Assembly (NCBI GenBank): GCA_035934555.1
Contig: DASYXT010000097.1
Location: 1-64,000, forward strand
DNA from: DASYXT01 sp035934555
GTDB lineage: Bacteria; Verrucomicrobiota; Verrucomicrobiia; Limisphaerales; UBA8199
Direction of reading: 5' to 3'
DNA length: 64,000 nucleotides
How positions within the stretch are numbered: position 1 is the stretch's first letter; each line of letters opens with the position of its first letter. The notes beneath the pieces were generated by a model that saw only the letters and a list, made by a program, of their open reading frames with translations, had not been told where the DNA came from and made no database searches. Both the position numbers and the translations under genes were made by a program. Below, in pieces: positions 30,999-41,028 of this stretch.

Positions 30999-31625
30999 TC
31001 ACTGCACCTGCAACTGATCGTAAATCGCGTTCATTCCGCCTGCGCGCTGCACCGCGTAAATTAGCGCATCTCGTTCCTCATGCGTATCGATAGTGCCTTG
31101 CAAATAGACGGCCCCATTGCGGACGGTAATCGTCACATTTTCCAACCGGCTTCTGGGCACCGCGTCGGGAGTCAGTTGCCGCGCAATCGCATTTGCCACC
31201 ACTTCATCGGCACCAGTCCAGGCCTGCAGCTTTAGCTTGGGATAATCGGGGATCACCACCGGGGGTGGCAAAGTCGCTACCGGCCCGGTCGGCGGGAGGT
31301 CCGGCCCCGGCCCCACATGAACAGGAATGCCCGAAGGGTATGCGCCGTAAATACCCGGCGAGGGCAAAGTCACCTTCAGGTTGTCTTTAACCGCCACCAC
31401 CCCGCTGGTGTTCCGTACCAATGAATCAATCCGCTGGCGATCCGCTTCTGTTCGCACTTTTCCTTCCAGCTTGACGATCCCGTGATGCACATCGAGATGG
31501 ACTTCGCGCTGATTCACCTCCGCGCGCAACGTCCCTTCCAATCCACGATCCGACTCATGAAGATTATCCGACGCGCAACCCGCAACCAGTAACAGCGACG
31601 ACCCAATGATAAATGCGGCTTTCAT
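30999..31625 (-). CDS. Lipoprotein with two BON domains
   Basis: 208 residues. A lipobox (LLLVAGCASD) follows a short signal peptide, so it is a lipoprotein. The first BON domain is residues ~30-85 (VNQREVHLDVHHGIVKLEGK, then VAVKDNLKV). A proline-rich linker follows, and the second is ~130-205 (ENVTITVRNGAVYLQGTIDT, ending in GMNAIYDQLQVQ). BON domains bind phospholipid or stabilise the outer membrane, as in OsmY. It stands alone next to tRNA-Leu. Confidence 0.85.
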   Translation of the reverse strand: MKAAFIIGSSLLLVAGCASDNLHESDRGLEGTLRAEVNQREVHLDVHHGIVKLEGKVRTEADRQRIDSLVRNTSGVVAVKDNLKVTLPSPGIYGAYPSGIPVHVGPGPDLPPTGPVATLPPPVVIPDYPKLKLQAWTGADEVVANAIARQLTPDAVPRSRLENVTITVRNGAVYLQGTIDTHEERDALIYAVQRAGGMNAIYDQLQVQ

Positions 31626-31733
31626 ACTTACAGCTCCGTTTCTCTCTCCTATAACGTCACCGCTCCTGCGGGGAATGCAGTGGGGTCTATTACCCCTATT
31701 TTCCTTGATTATTTCCAGGGTCGCTCCTGAGGA

Positions 31734-33173
31734 TCACGCACCCGGTGTGGACCGCGCTTTCCACGACGTTTGGCCTGGTAGAGTTAAAACCGGCAGGGAA
31801 CGTTTCCAGGCCAGCGCGGCGTCTTTCAAGCGTTTGGAAATCTCCGGGTTCGTGTCCGCTACGTCGGCCGTCTCATTCGGGTCGGCGCCCAGGTCATAAA
31901 GTTGGACGTTCGAGCCGTCGGCGTTGACGAGCAATTTCCATTTGCCTTCCCGCACGGCCAGATGGGGGCTGCGGTCATAGACCGGACCGGGATAGTTGAA
32001 GTATTTCGATTTGCGGCCGTATTCCCAAAAAATGGTTTTGCTCGGCGTAAACGGCTGGTTGTCCAGCGCCGCCGCCATGTTTTCGCCATCGAAAGAAACT
32101 CCGGCCGGCATGGGCGCGCGGGCAATCGCGCAGAACGTTGGAAACAAATCCACCATTTCCAAAACCGTCTGCTCGTCCACACGCGTCGCCTGGGTGTGGC
32201 CGGGCCAGCGGACGATGAACGGCACGCGGATGCCCCCTTCGTAGAGGCTCAACTTGCTGCCGCGCAATCCACCGGTGCGCGTGTGCTGGAAATTGGGCAG
32301 CGGGCCGTTGTCGCTGGTGAAAACGACGAGCGTATTGGTCTCCACGCCGAGTGATTTCAAACCTTCGAACAGCCGACCCATTTGCACGTCGTATTCGGCG
32401 AGCACTTTGCAGAAATCCGGTTTCCGCCGCGAGTTCGGCGCGGCCTTTTCCCGTTCAACGTTCGGCACCCACGGCGTGTGCACATCGTCGGGCCACACCT
32501 CGACATAGCACGGCTGGTTCTTATGGCGGCGAAGAAAATCCAGCGCGTGGTCCACAAAATAGCCCGTGCGCTGCCAGCGTTTGACCTTGTCCTGCGGCGA
32601 CCAAATCCAGTTCGTCGCGGTGATGTTCGGGTCCGGCTCGGGGCTTTCGTAGGTGCCGACGTGTTCGTCGTAGCCGTAAGCGCTGAACGGCGGCGCGTTC
32701 GTCACGTCGCGCCCGCCGCCCAGGTGCCACTTGCCGAAATGCGCCGTCGCATAGCCGGCGGCCTTCAGCACGCGAGCAATCGCCGGCGCGTTGGTAGGCA
32801 GAAAATCCGCCTGCTCGCAATCGGCGTTCATCACGCGCTTGTCGAGGTACGTCGTGAAATTCCAGCGCGCCGGAAACATTCCCGTGATGAACGCGGCGCG
32901 CGAGGGCGAGCAAATCGGCGCATTATCGTAGAAGTGCGTGAAGCGGGCCCCTTCCGCGGCGAGGCGGTCAATGTTCGGTGTCGGCGCGAAATGGCCGCCA
33001 TAGCAGCCGGGGTCGCTGTAACCCATGTCGTCGGTGAGCACGAACACGATGTTCGGCCGGTCATCGGCGAACGCCGCGCGTGGCAGACTCACGGCCAGCG
33101 GGAGAGCGAGGAACAACCACCGGCATTGCGCAGTCCATTTCAACGCTCTTGAATCTTCGCGTGGCTTTGCCAT
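31734..33173 (-). CDS. Arylsulfatase-type sulfatase, exported
   Basis: 479 residues from the ATG at 33171-33173. The frame stays open through the smc 3' end, which is not meaningful. A signal peptide (WLFLALPLAVSLPRAAFA) leads into PNIVFVLTDDMGYSDPGCYG, the metal-binding start of the sulfatase fold. The active-site motif is ICSPSRAAF, with the cysteine that is converted to formylglycine by a sulfatase-modifying enzyme, and a later GGIRVPFIVRWPG block also matches. It should desulfate a polysaccharide in the periplasm, a hallmark of verrucomicrobial polymer degradation. Confidence 0.92.
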   Translation of the reverse strand: MAKPREDSRALKWTAQCRWLFLALPLAVSLPRAAFADDRPNIVFVLTDDMGYSDPGCYGGHFAPTPNIDRLAAEGARFTHFYDNAPICSPSRAAFITGMFPARWNFTTYLDKRVMNADCEQADFLPTNAPAIARVLKAAGYATAHFGKWHLGGGRDVTNAPPFSAYGYDEHVGTYESPEPDPNITATNWIWSPQDKVKRWQRTGYFVDHALDFLRRHKNQPCYVEVWPDDVHTPWVPNVEREKAAPNSRRKPDFCKVLAEYDVQMGRLFEGLKSLGVETNTLVVFTSDNGPLPNFQHTRTGGLRGSKLSLYEGGIRVPFIVRWPGHTQATRVDEQTVLEMVDLFPTFCAIARAPMPAGVSFDGENMAAALDNQPFTPSKTIFWEYGRKSKYFNYPGPVYDRSPHLAVREGKWKLLVNADGSNVQLYDLGADPNETADVADTNPEISKRLKDAALAWKRSLPVLTLPGQTSWKARSTPGA

Positions 33174-33367
33174 TAGAACTGAAGATGTTTGGGCTGCGCA
33201 AAAAGGCAAGCGTCGAAACAGGCGAGGGCAGTCAAAAGGAGATGCTATTGACCCTGGGCGATGCTGGAAGGCACTGCGGAATTTCATTTGGTCCAAGAAA
33301 ACGCGCGCACACGCCCGTCCGGAGTACTGGTTTGGTTCCAGATTGACCGAACCCCGTTGCCCGCCGT

Positions 33368-36300
33368 TTACTTTGCCATCATCACTTCGAGCGTTTCCTC
33401 GCGCTTTTGGGGCGCGTCCTCTTCCGGCTCGACCGGCCGCACGAGCGTCGGCGTCTCCAGCGTCGAGTGCGCATGGTCGCCCCCCGCTTCGTTGGTCTTG
33501 TGGAATTTGACGCTGACCAACTTGCTGACGCCGTGCTCCTGCATCGTCACGCCGTACAACACGTCTGCCATCCCGATGGTCCGCTTGTTGTGGGTGATGA
33601 TGATGAATTGGGAATGTTCGAGGAACCGCTGCAACACGCGGATGAAGCGGTTGATGTTCGATTCGTCGAGCGGCGCGTCCAACTCGTCCAGAACACAGAA
33701 CGGGCTCGGCTTGACCTGGTAAATCGAGAACAACAACGCCACGGCCGTCATGGTCTGCTCGCCGCCGGAGAGCAGCGAAATGGTCTGCAACTGTTTGCCG
33801 GGCGGGCGCGCGACGATGTCGATGCCGCACTCGAGCAAGTCGTTTTCGTCCAGCAACAGCAAGTCGGCTTTGCCGCCGCCAAACACTTCGGTGAACATCG
33901 CGCGGAAATTGTCGCGAATCTGTTCGAAGGTGGCGCGGAACATGTCGCGCGTCTGGCTGTTGATGCGGTTGATCACTTCGAGCAACTGGACCCTGGCCTG
34001 GGCCAAGTCTTCCTGCTGCTTGCTCAGGAACTGGTAGCGCTGTTCCGTCTCTTCGTATTCTTCGATCGCGACGAGGTTGACCGGTCCCATCTCATCGAGG
34101 CGGCGTTGCAATGCGTCCACCTGCTGCGCGACCACTTCCCAATCCGTGGCCGCGCCCGCGGCGGCCATTTCGTCGGGAGACATCACATGCACGCGGGCGG
34201 GGCCTTCGTCCGCGAAAGTGATCGTGATGCACTCGCCCCGAATGTCGTCCAGGGTCACATGATACTTTTGCTGGATGCGTTCGCGCAGGTTCTGCACGGT
34301 CATGTTCTTCTGGGCCAATTCGACTTCGAGACTCGCGCGCCGCTCCTGCAATTGGGTCAAGCCGCGGCGCAATTCCCGCAAGCTGTCCTCGCGCGCGCTC
34401 AGTTCGCATTCCTGGGCCTCTTTGAGCGATATCACCTGTGCGGCCTGGGTATTGACCTGCTGGCGCTCGTGTTCGAGCGCATCGATCCGCCCCTGCGACT
34501 CCTGAATTTCGGACTCGGCCTGTGCCTTGCGTCCGACAAACGCCCCCAGTTCGGCTCGGCGCGCTTCGATCACCTGGGCCAGCTCCTGCGAGCGTTGCGC
34601 CAGCGCCTGCTGTTGCTGCACGAACGACGCCTGCATCTGTTCCCCGGTCGCCAGCGCCACTTTGGTTTCCGACAGCCCCGCCTGCGCTTGCTCCCGTTGC
34701 TGCCGCAGCGCCTCAAGCCGCGCGCCAATCCCGGTCACTTGCGCTTGTACGCCCTGCTCGTGTGTTTCCAACTCGGCCGCGCGCGCCGCCAATTCCGCTC
34801 GCTTCTGGTTGCCTTCCTGTTCCTGCGCCGCCAGGCTCTGAATCTCAAAGACTACAGTGTCAATTTTCTGGTGGAGGAGACGCCGGGAATTTTGCAGCGC
34901 GTTAAATTCTCCCTCGTGCGTCGCGATGGCCACTTCCTTGGCGCGCAACTCCGTTTGCGCCTGTTGCAGCCCGGCCTGCAGTTCCGTTTGCTCGGCTTGC
35001 AGCGAACCTTTGCGACGGCTGACTTCAACCGTTTGTTCCTGCAATCCCGCCAGTGTGATTCGCAATTCGCCGATTTGGTTCTTGCGCGCGAGGATCGACG
35101 CGGCGGCTTTGCCATTGCCGTTGGCTGCCATTGCGCCTCCGGTGTAGATACCGTGCCGGCTTAGCAGTTCGCCCGTGAGGGTGACGTAATTGAACGCGCC
35201 GCGACTCTGGTTCCACGCTTCCGTCGCGCCGGCCAGGTCGCGCACGATGCGCGTCATCCCCAGCAGCCGTTCGAGCACTGGCCGCGCGGAGGACTCGCTC
35301 TCGACCACGCTGATGGCCGCCAGTGGCTGTCCATTCAGTTCCGGGGCTGCGGGAACGGCTGCTTCCAACGTAACCGCGCGCGTAGTCGCTGCTAACGGCA
35401 GTTCGGCAGTTTCAGCGAGTTGATGGCCATTGCCGTTCGGGTGCGCTTCCGCGCCGGCCGGTGCGCTTTCCAACGGCAACAACGAAACCTCCGGTGTGCC
35501 GTTGCGCATCAACGCCAACGGCGCGACGCTGGCGCGTCCGCGCTTGTTCTGCTGCAAATCCGCCAGAATCTCCTGGGCCGCCTCGGGCTGCTCGGTCAAC
35601 ACCAGTTGCAAATGCTGGCCGAGGGCGGTTTCGATCGCGGTGACATATTGGTCCGGCACCCGGATTTTGTCGGCCAACGAGCCCAAAACGTGCTGCGACT
35701 GCTTCAGCGCTGCTAACGACCCTTCGCTAAAGCCTTCATGCCCGGCCTGCAACTGTTCCAGCAGATTCAACCGGGACCGTTGTTCGGCCTGGCGCTGAAC
35801 CAGCGCGTCCTGCTCCTGGCCGGCCTGATTCAATGCCTGCTGGATATCGCGCAAACGTTGCTGACGCTCTTCGACTGTGCCGCGCTGAGTCTGGGCGTGG
35901 AGTTTTTCCGCCGCGACATTCGCCTCAAATTCCTGCAAGCGGCTTTCCAAACGCGCCCGCTCTTCTTCGAGCTGCACTTTCTCGGCTGAGAGCTTTTCCA
36001 GGCGCACGACGTTGCCTTGCTTTTGCAAGTCCAGCGCGGTGATTTCATTGCGGGCGCGGGTAAGTTCCTGCGCGGCGGCGAACGCATCGGCCTGCGCCTG
36101 GCGCAACAGTTCCTGTTGTTGGCGCAGTTGTTCTTCGAGGTGCCGCAACGCGTCTTGTTTGGACTGCAAGGTTTGGCGGTGTCTGCCCAAATCTTCCTCG
36201 GCATGGGCGAGATTGGCCGTGACAGTCTGCAGCTCCTGCTCGGCGATATTGCGCCGCTCTTCGCATTGGGCGATCTCGGCCAGCGCGCGTGTATTTTGCT

Positions 36301-37264
36301 CACCCAGCTCGCCCAACCGTTGCTGGTTAAATTGAATGCGGCTTTCGTGCCGGTCACTTTCACCTTTCAATTCCAGGCCGCGCTGTTGCAACGACCCGAT
36401 CTGATGTTCCAGCTCGGATAAGCGCTGGCGCAGCTCACTCAATTCATCCTCGCACCGCAGCACACCTGCCGAGTTTGTTTCGATCTCGCCGCGCAGGGTT
36501 TCGGCGGCGGTTTCGCGCTCGCGAATTTCGGTCTGCAAGGTGTCGAAATGGTGCCGCGCCAATTGCGTATCGAGGTGCTGGAGGTCCTGGCTGATTTGCT
36601 TGTAGCGCCGCGCCTTGCCGGCCTGCCGCTGCAGCGAACCAATCTGGCGCTTCACCTCGCGCACCAGGTCATCGACGCGCAGCAGATTTTGCTCAGTGCA
36701 TTCCAATTTCCGCAGCGCCTCCTTCTTCTGCGCCTTGTACTTGGTAATGCCAGCCGCTTCCTCGAAAATCAGCCGCCGGTCCTCGGGCTTGCTGGAAAGG
36801 ATTTGCGTAATGTTCCCCTGCGCCATGATGCTGTAACTGGTCCGGCCGACGCCTGTCCCCATGAACAGTTGCTGGATGTCCTTCAGCCGGCAGGGGGTCT
36901 TGTTGATGAAATACTCGCTGCCGCCGTCGCGGAACACCCGGCGGGTGATAGTTACTTCGTTGTAAGCCAGCTCAACGCCCGAGGCCTGAAGATGCGCCTC
37001 ATCGACCCCACCAATTGTCAGCGACACCTCCGCCATGCCCAAAGGTTTGCGGCCGTCGGTGCCATTGAAAATGACGTCCGCCATCTCACCGCCGCGGAGC
37101 GCCTTGGCCGATTGCTCGCCTAGTACCCAACGTATTGCGTCCGATACGTTCGACTTACCACACCCATTGGGGCCTACGATGGCCGTCACCCCCGGTTGGA
37201 AGTTCAAAGTTGTCTTGTCCGCGAAGGACTTGAACCCGAGAACGGTTAAATTCTTCAGATACAT
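33368..37264 (-). CDS. smc: Chromosome segregation SMC ATPase
   Basis: 1298 residues. Walker A GPNGCGKSN lies near residue 35 and the N-terminal ATPase half is standard. Two long coiled coils flank a hinge (about residues 500-700) that contains VLGSLADKIRVPDQYV. The C-terminal half has the LLSGGEQTMTAVALLF signature and the D-loop (LDELDAPLDE). The hinge carries a ~50-residue low-complexity insert (around 595-645) with Ala/Pro/Gly-rich sequence. The protein condenses and organises the chromosome with ScpA/ScpB. The normal length is about 1180, and the insert partly explains the excess. Confidence 0.95.
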   Translation of the reverse strand: MYLKNLTVLGFKSFADKTTLNFQPGVTAIVGPNGCGKSNVSDAIRWVLGEQSAKALRGGEMADVIFNGTDGRKPLGMAEVSLTIGGVDEAHLQASGVELAYNEVTITRRVFRDGGSEYFINKTPCRLKDIQQLFMGTGVGRTSYSIMAQGNITQILSSKPEDRRLIFEEAAGITKYKAQKKEALRKLECTEQNLLRVDDLVREVKRQIGSLQRQAGKARRYKQISQDLQHLDTQLARHHFDTLQTEIRERETAAETLRGEIETNSAGVLRCEDELSELRQRLSELEHQIGSLQQRGLELKGESDRHESRIQFNQQRLGELGEQNTRALAEIAQCEERRNIAEQELQTVTANLAHAEEDLGRHRQTLQSKQDALRHLEEQLRQQQELLRQAQADAFAAAQELTRARNEITALDLQKQGNVVRLEKLSAEKVQLEEERARLESRLQEFEANVAAEKLHAQTQRGTVEERQQRLRDIQQALNQAGQEQDALVQRQAEQRSRLNLLEQLQAGHEGFSEGSLAALKQSQHVLGSLADKIRVPDQYVTAIETALGQHLQLVLTEQPEAAQEILADLQQNKRGRASVAPLALMRNGTPEVSLLPLESAPAGAEAHPNGNGHQLAETAELPLAATTRAVTLEAAVPAAPELNGQPLAAISVVESESSARPVLERLLGMTRIVRDLAGATEAWNQSRGAFNYVTLTGELLSRHGIYTGGAMAANGNGKAAASILARKNQIGELRITLAGLQEQTVEVSRRKGSLQAEQTELQAGLQQAQTELRAKEVAIATHEGEFNALQNSRRLLHQKIDTVVFEIQSLAAQEQEGNQKRAELAARAAELETHEQGVQAQVTGIGARLEALRQQREQAQAGLSETKVALATGEQMQASFVQQQQALAQRSQELAQVIEARRAELGAFVGRKAQAESEIQESQGRIDALEHERQQVNTQAAQVISLKEAQECELSAREDSLRELRRGLTQLQERRASLEVELAQKNMTVQNLRERIQQKYHVTLDDIRGECITITFADEGPARVHVMSPDEMAAAGAATDWEVVAQQVDALQRRLDEMGPVNLVAIEEYEETEQRYQFLSKQQEDLAQARVQLLEVINRINSQTRDMFRATFEQIRDNFRAMFTEVFGGGKADLLLLDENDLLECGIDIVARPPGKQLQTISLLSGGEQTMTAVALLFSIYQVKPSPFCVLDELDAPLDESNINRFIRVLQRFLEHSQFIIITHNKRTIGMADVLYGVTMQEHGVSKLVSVKFHKTNEAGGDHAHSTLETPTLVRPVEPEEDAPQKREETLEVMMAK

Positions 37265-37501
37265 GATATAAATGAAAACAAACCAAACAAAACCTGTGTT
37301 GTAAAGCCTAAACCACTATATAGAGCACACCTTCAGCGATGCAACACAACTAATTGGTGAGGAACCGAGATTTGATTTGTGCTGCGTTAATGCCTGAATG
37401 CTCTATCTTTTTCTTTACTATCAGCGTTTTTAACTCAAACTGCCGTCGGTTTCAACAACTTTCTTGAAAAGATTCTGATGGGTGTAAGCGTCTCCTGAGT
37501 A

Positions 37502-39073
37502 ATGGTTTCCAATAACAAACTCCCGATGGCCCTCGGGCCTGGGAAAGCTACGGCGGAAAAAAACTGCGTAGCACCCCTACCCTCAAGCATTAACGGTGGT
37601 TTAGTCATCGTGGTTTTCGCACTTTTGAGCGCCACCGTTGCCCCAGGTGCCAATTACCTGCCCTCGACGGTTATTCCGCCCCGGCCGATGCGTGAGATTC
37701 GGGCCGCGTGGGTGGCGACGGTTGCCAACATCGATTGGCCCTCGACCAACAACCTGAGCACAGCTCAGCAAAAGGCGGAATTGATTGGCCTCCTGGACCG
37801 GGCGGTGCAACTGAAACTGAACACGATCATTTTCCAGGTCCGGCCAGCCTGTGACGCGATGTATGCCTCCTCGCTGGAGCCTTGGTCCGAGTACCTGACC
37901 GGAACGATGGGCAAGGCGCCGGAGCCTTATTACGACCCGCTCGCGTTTGCGGTTGAGGAAGCGCACCGGCGCGGGCTCGAATTGCACGCCTGGTTCAATC
38001 CGTACCGGGCGCGCCAGGCCCAGGCCAAATCACCGATTGCGCCGAACCATATTTCCCGCACGCACCCGGAACTGGTGCGGCATTATGGCAAATCGCTCTG
38101 GCTGGACCCGGGTGAACGAGCCGTGCAGGACTACTCCATCAGCGTGGTCATGGATGTGGTCCGGCGTTACGACCTCGACGGCGTACACCTGGACGATTAT
38201 TTTTATCCATATCCGGAGAGCGACGGCCACGGCGGAGAGTTGCCCTTCCCCGACAAGAGCAGTTGGCAGCGGTTTGGCGCCGGTCGGGGTCTGAGTCGGG
38301 ATGAATGGCGCCGAGAAAATGTCAATGAGTTCATCCGACGGCTGAATGCGGAAATCAAAGCCGTGAAACCCTGGGTGAAGTTCGGCGTCAGCCCATTCGG
38401 CATCTGGCGGCCAAACAATCCACCGGTGATTAAAGGATTCGATGCCTACGAAAAGCTGTATGCCGATTCACGCAGATGGCTGGCTAATGGGTGGTTGGAT
38501 TACTTCTCGCCACAATTGTATTGGGCGATTTCGGCGCCCGAGCAAAGTTTCCCAGTGTTGCTGAAGTGGTGGGCCGAGCAGAATACGCAGCACCGGCTTT
38601 TGGCTCCAGGCATGGATTGCACCAAGGTCGGCCAGCGCTGGAAGCCGGAGGAAATTATCAATCAAATTCGTCTCACGCGAAAGCAGCCTGGCGCCAGCGG
38701 CGATATTCATTGGAACATGAAAGCGCTGATGCACCAACCGGCGCTGGATAATGCTTTGGAACACGAGGTCTATTCTCAACCGGCGCTGTTCCCGGCTTGC
38801 GCCTGGCTGCAGCGCACCGCGCCCGCCAGGCCGCATCTCTCGCTCCGCTCAGTGCCTGGCGCCACCGAAGTGAGCTGGGACGGAGCCGAGAGCGGCGGCA
38901 GTATCTCGCTTTGGGTCTTCCAAACCCGTACGGGCACCGAGTGGACAACCCGGATTTTACCGAGGGAAACGCTGCGTCGGGGTTTGCCCGCGCTGCTGCC
39001 GGAGGTCATCGCCTTGACGGCGGTGGACCGCTCCGGTAATACCAGCAGGCCTGCTGTTCTCGAACGGAAATGA
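37502..39073 (+). CDS. GHL10 (DUF187)-type glycosidase-like protein, exported
   Basis: 523 residues from an ATG; the second methionine eight residues later is also possible. An N-terminal hydrophobic region (GGLVIVVFALLSATVAPGA) marks export. The body has EIRAAWVATVANIDWPS, QVRPACDAMYAS and DLDGVHLDDYFYPYP, all typical of the GHL10 TIM-barrel family. Acidic residues in VHLDDYF are the likely catalytic or metal ligands. A C-terminal beta domain follows. It probably cleaves glycans in the periplasm. The end overlaps the SDR gene by 4 bp. Confidence 0.85.
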   Translation: MVSNNKLPMALGPGKATAEKNCVAPLPSSINGGLVIVVFALLSATVAPGANYLPSTVIPPRPMREIRAAWVATVANIDWPSTNNLSTAQQKAELIGLLDRAVQLKLNTIIFQVRPACDAMYASSLEPWSEYLTGTMGKAPEPYYDPLAFAVEEAHRRGLELHAWFNPYRARQAQAKSPIAPNHISRTHPELVRHYGKSLWLDPGERAVQDYSISVVMDVVRRYDLDGVHLDDYFYPYPESDGHGGELPFPDKSSWQRFGAGRGLSRDEWRRENVNEFIRRLNAEIKAVKPWVKFGVSPFGIWRPNNPPVIKGFDAYEKLYADSRRWLANGWLDYFSPQLYWAISAPEQSFPVLLKWWAEQNTQHRLLAPGMDCTKVGQRWKPEEIINQIRLTRKQPGASGDIHWNMKALMHQPALDNALEHEVYSQPALFPACAWLQRTAPARPHLSLRSVPGATEVSWDGAESGGSISLWVFQTRTGTEWTTRILPRETLRRGLPALLPEVIALTAVDRSGNTSRPAVLERK

Positions 39074-39852
39074 AAACGGATTTACATGGCAAGTGGGTTT
39101 GCATCACCGGCGCCTCGAGCGGCTTTGGTGCTGCCGCTGCGCGCGCGTTTGGCGTTGAAGGCGCGCGGTTGCTATTAGGTGCGCGCCGTCTTGACCGGCT
39201 GGAACGCGCTGCTGCTGCCGCACGCCAGGCTGGTGCCGCCGAAGCCCACTTTCATCCGTTGGATGTCTCCAGCAAGCCGAGCGTCGAAAAATTCATCGCC
39301 TGGGCCAGGCAAAAGACTGCGCGCCTGGATGTGCTGATTAATAACGCAGGCGGCGCGCTTGGTCTGGACCCGGTCGCTGAAGCGAAGGATGAGGATTGGG
39401 AAGCGATGTTACAGTCCAATGTGCTGGGTCTGTTGCGCATGACTCGGGCGGCGCTGCCGTTAATGCTAAGCAACCCGGGCGGCTCGATCATCAACATCGG
39501 CTCGCTGGCGGGTCGGGTCGCCTACGAAGGCGGCGCGGCGTATTGCGCCGCGAAAGCCGGCGAGCTGCAAATCACCCGCGCGTTGCGCCTCGAGCTCAAT
39601 GGGACCGGCTTGCGCGTCTGCACGGTCGATCCGGGCCTGGCCGAGACCGAGTTCTCTTTGGTGCGCTTCAAAGGCGATGAGGCTCGCGCGGCGAAGGTCT
39701 ATGAAGGCACGCAGCCGCTCACGGCGGAGGACATCGCCGAAATTCTGCTGTGGGTCGCCAGCCGTCCGCCACACGTTAACATTGATGAGTTGCTGGTCAA
39801 ACCGGTGGACCAGGCGGCGGTCCATAAAGTGTTTCGACGCAAAACCTCCTGA
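39070..39852 (+). CDS. SDR-family oxidoreductase (YdfG-like)
   Basis: 260 residues in ATGA overlap with the glycosidase gene. The Rossmann motif is TGASSGFGAAAARAFG, the cofactor-binding NNAGG is present, and the catalytic S-Y-K set is seen as SLAGRV, YCAAKAG. ARRLDRL after the second strand suggests NADP use. It resembles the serine/3-hydroxy acid dehydrogenase YdfG. Co-transcription with the glycosidase hints at metabolism of a released sugar or acid, but the substrate is not known. Confidence 0.9.
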   Translation: MKTDLHGKWVCITGASSGFGAAAARAFGVEGARLLLGARRLDRLERAAAAARQAGAAEAHFHPLDVSSKPSVEKFIAWARQKTARLDVLINNAGGALGLDPVAEAKDEDWEAMLQSNVLGLLRMTRAALPLMLSNPGGSIINIGSLAGRVAYEGGAAYCAAKAGELQITRALRLELNGTGLRVCTVDPGLAETEFSLVRFKGDEARAAKVYEGTQPLTAEDIAEILLWVASRPPHVNIDELLVKPVDQAAVHKVFRRKTS

Positions 39853-39867
39853 ATTCGCGAGGGCGCC

Positions 39868-41028
39868 TTACCCGCGATTGGCTTTCCACAACATCACCGC
39901 CCCAAGTCCCTGGAACAGGAAATTCGGCGCCCAAACCAACAGGTGCGGGAAGTATTCCGGGCGGGAATCCAGCGCCTGGCCTACCAGAATAAAACTGTAA
40001 TAGACGGCGACCAGGACCAGCGCGATGGCGATGCCGACATTGGTTTCGCGCCGGTGCACGCGGATGCCCAGCGGAATGCCCAGCAGCGTGAACCCGAAAC
40101 AGGCGAACGAAAACGCCACCTGCCTGTGCATCTGGAAGATGATGGGAGCCAAATCCTGACGGCGTCGTTCCCATTCCTTGTTCCTTGCACGCGCTTCCTC
40201 GCGTGTGAGCTGTTTCAACGAAACCGGCAAACGCAGCCGCTGCTCCAAATCGCGCAGCTCAGCCGACAGTTGCGGAAAAGTCATGTCATCAATCTTGGCT
40301 TCGACGGTTTTCTTTTGCGATTCGAGTGGGACCTGGAGCGTCAGCACCTCCGACGCGCCGACGAACTCACGGTCGCCGTTCAGGGTAATCAGCTTGGCAT
40401 TAAAGAGCTTAAGCGTCAGTTCGTGCCGCGCGGCGTCCACCGCCATCGTTCCGCGGGGCGCCCGGACCGTTTGGGTTTCGTTTGTGCCGTTCTCGAGCGT
40501 GAAAATCAGCACATTCTCCAAATTGCCGCCCCGGTTGCGGTCCACGTAAAAGATATAACCTGGAAAATCCTTGATGTACTGGCGCTCGGGCAACAGCACG
40601 CTCGATAGTTCGGCGCGGATTCGGCCCCAAAGCCGGGTGTAGGCGACGCGGCAACGCGGGCCAACTTCCATGTTGATCGCCGCACTGACCCCGCAAAGCA
40701 CCAGGCTCAGCATCAGCACCGGCGCCGACAACGCCACCAGGCTGATGCCGCTGGCCCGCACCGCCGTCAGTTCCTGGTCGGCGCTGAACCGTCCGAAAAT
40801 CAGCAGCGTCGCCGTCAACATCCCCATTGGCAGGGCAAATACCCACACCCAGGGTACCAACAACCCTATCGCCTGAGTTACGACCGGGAAGCTCACCTGC
40901 CCGCTGACCAGGAACGGCAGGATTTCCTTCAGCGCATTGGCCAGCAGCAGGACGAAGGTAAAGACCAACACGGTCATCAGCAGCGAGGCCAGCACCTCCC
41001 GCGTCAGATACATGTGCAACGTCTTCAC
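39868..41028 (-). CDS. LptF/LptG-family lipopolysaccharide permease
   Basis: 386 residues. Three N-terminal helices (VLASLLMTVLVFTFVLLLAN, later VTQAIGLLVPWVWVFALPMG) precede a periplasmic beta-jellyroll part (residues ~130-270), and three more helices follow, the YjgP/YjgQ plan. It forms the transmembrane part of the LptB2FG exporter that pulls lipopolysaccharide from the inner membrane. Whether it is LptF or LptG cannot be told. The partner genes are not in the window. Confidence 0.9.
   Translation of the reverse strand: MKTLHMYLTREVLASLLMTVLVFTFVLLLANALKEILPFLVSGQVSFPVVTQAIGLLVPWVWVFALPMGMLTATLLIFGRFSADQELTAVRASGISLVALSAPVLMLSLVLCGVSAAINMEVGPRCRVAYTRLWGRIRAELSSVLLPERQYIKDFPGYIFYVDRNRGGNLENVLIFTLENGTNETQTVRAPRGTMAVDAARHELTLKLFNAKLITLNGDREFVGASEVLTLQVPLESQKKTVEAKIDDMTFPQLSAELRDLEQRLRLPVSLKQLTREEARARNKEWERRRQDLAPIIFQMHRQVAFSFACFGFTLLGIPLGIRVHRRETNVGIAIALVLVAVYYSFILVGQALDSRPEYFPHLLVWAPNFLFQGLGAVMLWKANRG

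Noticed and set aside
33407..35164. 585-codon plus-strand frame antisense to smc
   Set aside because: Composition is Leu/Arg-rich shadow of coiled-coil codons; smc on the minus strand has full motifs.
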